The notes under the pieces were generated by a model. The model was not told the DNA's origin and did not search any database. It saw only the letters and a program-made list of their open reading frames with translations. 7,394 bases of DNA from assembly GCA_013816105.1 (NCBI GenBank), contig JACDEY010000046.1, forward strand, positions 1 to 7,394, written 5' to 3'. The translations under genes and the position numbers were made by a program. Below are positions 5,950 to 7,394 of the stretch, one piece after another. The DNA comes from Actinomycetota bacterium (GTDB taxonomy: Bacteria; Actinomycetota; UBA4738). Position 1 is the first letter of the stretch, and each line of letters starts with the position of its first letter.

Positions 5950-6978
5950 ATGACGGGGGTCGACGTGCGGTTCCTTTCCGATGGTGGCCAGGCTCCCGCC
6001 GAGGTCGCGACCGAGATCGTCCGTTTCATCGCGGCCGCGAGGCGCTCGCTCGACATCGCCATCTACGACTTCAACGCTCGCGAGGGCGCGGCCGCCGCCG
6101 TTGCCGACGCCCTCGAGGCGGCGAGCGCCCGAGGCGTGAGCGTCCGGGTCGTCTTCAACCAGGAGCGGGTCGAGTATCCGGACGTTCGCCGTCCTCCCAT
6201 CTCCGACCCCGAGGAGATCGACGGGCTCGAGGTGCCCACCCGAGGCGTCCAGGGCAACGGCGCCCTCATGCACCACAAGTACGTGGTCCGCGACGGGGAG
6301 GAGGTCCTCACCGGATCCACCAACTGGACGGACGACGCGTTCTCGCGGGAGGAGAACGTGATCCTGCGGCTCGCCAGCCCGGAGCTCGCCCGGGCCTACG
6401 AGGACAACTTCTCGCAGATGTGGGAGCGGGAGAAGGTCGAGGCGAGCGGCGGCCGGGGCCCGCTCGTCACGCTCGATCGAACGGCCGTGCAGCCCTCCTT
6501 CTCACCGAAGGGCCCCTCGCTCGCCCATCTGGTAGCCGAGTTCCTCGGCGAGGCGAAGCGTCGTGTGCGCATCCTCACGCCGGTTCTCACCTCGGGGCCC
6601 ATCCTGGGAACGATGGCTGAGCTGGCCGGGCGCGCGAGGTTCGACCTCGCGGGCGCCTACGACCGGACCCAGATGGAGGAGGTTCGCGCCCAGTGGGCCT
6701 CCGTGCCCGCGAATGCCTGGAAGATCCACGCCTGGAACGCGGCCGCCCCCCGGCTCTCCGGGAAGCATTCGACTCCGTACTCGAAGACCTCCGTCCACGA
6801 CTACATGCATGCGAAAGCCATCGTCGTCGACGACGAGGTCCTGACCGGCAGCTACAACTGTTCGCGGGGCGGGACCGAGAACGCCGAGAACGTGGTCCGG
6901 ATCAAGGACAACGGCATCGCCGACCGTTTCGCCGCCTTCGTCGACGAGGTGACGGCCAGATACCGGGGCGTCACCTGA
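5950..6978 (+). CDS. Phospholipase D-superfamily protein with two HKD motifs (putative nuclease or phosphodiesterase)
   Basis: The 342-residue product has two PLD repeats. The first holds LDIAIYDF (34-41), then HHKYVVRDGEEVLTGSTNWT (108-127) with H108, K110, D115 and GS-x-N. The second holds RRVRILTPVLTSGPI (204-218), then YMHAKAIVVDDEVLTGSYNC (285-304) with H287 and K289. Two complete HxK motifs in one chain are expected to form one active site that cleaves or transfers phosphodiesters through a phospho-histidine. There is no signal peptide or membrane helix, so it is probably cytoplasmic. The GSTNW form resembles Nuc-type endonucleases more than cardiolipin synthases, so nucleic acid is a reasonable but unproven substrate. 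No Shine-Dalgarno precedes the ATG. The neighbours are the divergent small membrane protein and a RodZ-like gene 42 bp downstream. Confidence 0.88.
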   Translation: MTGVDVRFLSDGGQAPAEVATEIVRFIAAARRSLDIAIYDFNAREGAAAAVADALEAASARGVSVRVVFNQERVEYPDVRRPPISDPEEIDGLEVPTRGVQGNGALMHHKYVVRDGEEVLTGSTNWTDDAFSREENVILRLASPELARAYEDNFSQMWEREKVEASGGRGPLVTLDRTAVQPSFSPKGPSLAHLVAEFLGEAKRRVRILTPVLTSGPILGTMAELAGRARFDLAGAYDRTQMEEVRAQWASVPANAWKIHAWNAAAPRLSGKHSTPYSKTSVHDYMHAKAIVVDDEVLTGSYNCSRGGTENAENVVRIKDNGIADRFAAFVDEVTARYRGVT

Positions 6979-7006
6979 GGGGAGTCTCGGTCGGAGGGGA
7001 AGCCGG

Positions 7007-7012
7007 TACGAT
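7007..7012 (+). promoter_or_regulatory. Possible -10 box (TACGAT) for the RodZ-like gene
   Basis: TACGAT fits TANNNT and ends eight bases before GTG 7021, so the transcript would begin about two bases before the start codon, another near-leaderless arrangement. No -35 match is seen. The alternative is co-transcription with the PLD-family gene, which ends 42 bp before the start. Confidence 0.35.
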
Positions 7013-7020
7013 CGGAGCCC

Positions 7021-7394
7021 GTGTCCTCCGTCCCTTCCGGTAGGCCCTTCGGAGACGCCCTTCGCAGGGTGCGCGAGCGTCGCGGGGACGCGCTTCGCGC
7101 CGCCGCGACCGGGGCTTCGCTCCCCGTTCGATACATCGCCGCGTTCGAGAGCGAGCGTCCGCACCTCGTGTTTCGCTCGAGGGCTCGGGCCGAAGCCTTC
7201 CTGGCCGAGTACGCCAGGTACCTCGGCCTCGATCCGATCAGGGTCGTCCGGGCGTTCCGAGCCCGGCATCCCTTACCGGAGGCCCGACCGGATTCGGGCG
7301 CCCCGGCTCTTGTGGAGGCCGTTCCGCGGTCGGGTGGAACCGCAGGCCCGCGCCGCCGGGCGGGTGCCCCGACGGTCGCCGCGCGTCGCAGGGC
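7021..7394 (+). CDS. RodZ-like helix-turn-helix protein, N-terminal part (cut by window edge)
   Basis: The frame is open from GTG 7021 to the window end: 124 full codons, no stop. Residues 10-82 match the HTH_25 domain seen at the N-terminus of RodZ and relatives: FGDALRRVRERRG (10-22), AAATGASLPVRYIAAFE (27-43), then AEAFLAEYARYLGLDP (57-72). In RodZ this cytoplasmic domain binds MreB and precedes a single membrane helix and an outer domain, acting in cell shape; some relatives are DNA-binding regulators. Here residue 84 onwards is an Arg/Pro/Gly/Ala-rich linker, and no membrane helix has appeared by the edge, so the choice is open. GTG 7021 is the first start codon in frame after the PLD stop, and the HTH needs it. 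Confidence 0.8.
   Translation, partial: MSSVPSGRPFGDALRRVRERRGDALRAAATGASLPVRYIAAFESERPHLVFRSRARAEAFLAEYARYLGLDPIRVVRAFRARHPLPEARPDSGAPALVEAVPRSGGTAGPRRRAGAPTVAARRR

Noticed and set aside
1..7394. A novel defence or mobile system
   Set aside because: No integrase, transposase, toxin-antitoxin pair, helicase, CRISPR or reverse transcriptase is visible. The genes are mostly recognisable housekeeping, signalling or repair families on alternating strands, and their grouping shows no conserved module I know.

Overview
This GC-rich window (clearly above 60% G+C by eye) is densely packed with eight protein-coding genes on both strands. No RNA gene, insertion sequence, CRISPR array or attachment site is visible. 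The high GC, the actinobacterial-type GlgC, the PknB-like kinase, the Ku protein, GTG starts and several apparently leaderless promoters suggest an actinomycetote, probably a deep-branching or uncultured one. That placement is an inference from composition and gene style; no marker gene is present.

Layout from left to right: (1) the N-terminal part of a PfkB/ribokinase-family sugar or nucleoside kinase on the minus strand, running off the left edge; (2) a divergent 622-residue membrane Ser/Thr protein kinase with a cytoplasmic kinase domain, one transmembrane helix and a six-bladed TolB/PD40-type propeller; (3) 41 bp downstream, a bacterial Ku protein (non-homologous end joining) carrying an unusual disordered insertion; (4) convergent to Ku with a 5-bp gap, glgC (ADP-glucose pyrophosphorylase) on the minus strand; (5) divergent from glgC, a tandem double-GNAT acetyltransferase; (6) convergent to it with an 8-bp gap, a small single-pass membrane protein on the minus strand; (7) divergent from that, a two-HKD phospholipase D-superfamily protein; (8) the N-terminus of a RodZ-like helix-turn-helix protein, running off the right edge.

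The genes do not form one obvious pathway. Kinase and Ku could be co-transcribed. Ku and the PLD-family protein could both act on DNA, but nothing in the sequence links them. GlgC (glycogen synthesis) and the PfkB kinase are metabolic. No LigD ligase, the usual partner of Ku, lies in the window.

The most notable structural signals are these: a 43-bp glgC/GNAT spacer with two mirror-image TANNNT boxes, each exactly 6 nt from its start codon (overlapping divergent leaderless promoters); an 11-bp imperfect dyad between the small membrane protein and the PLD gene; the Ku insertion; and the very regular kinase propeller, whose last blade appears to be closed by a strand pair before blade 1. I see no convincing new multi-gene system.
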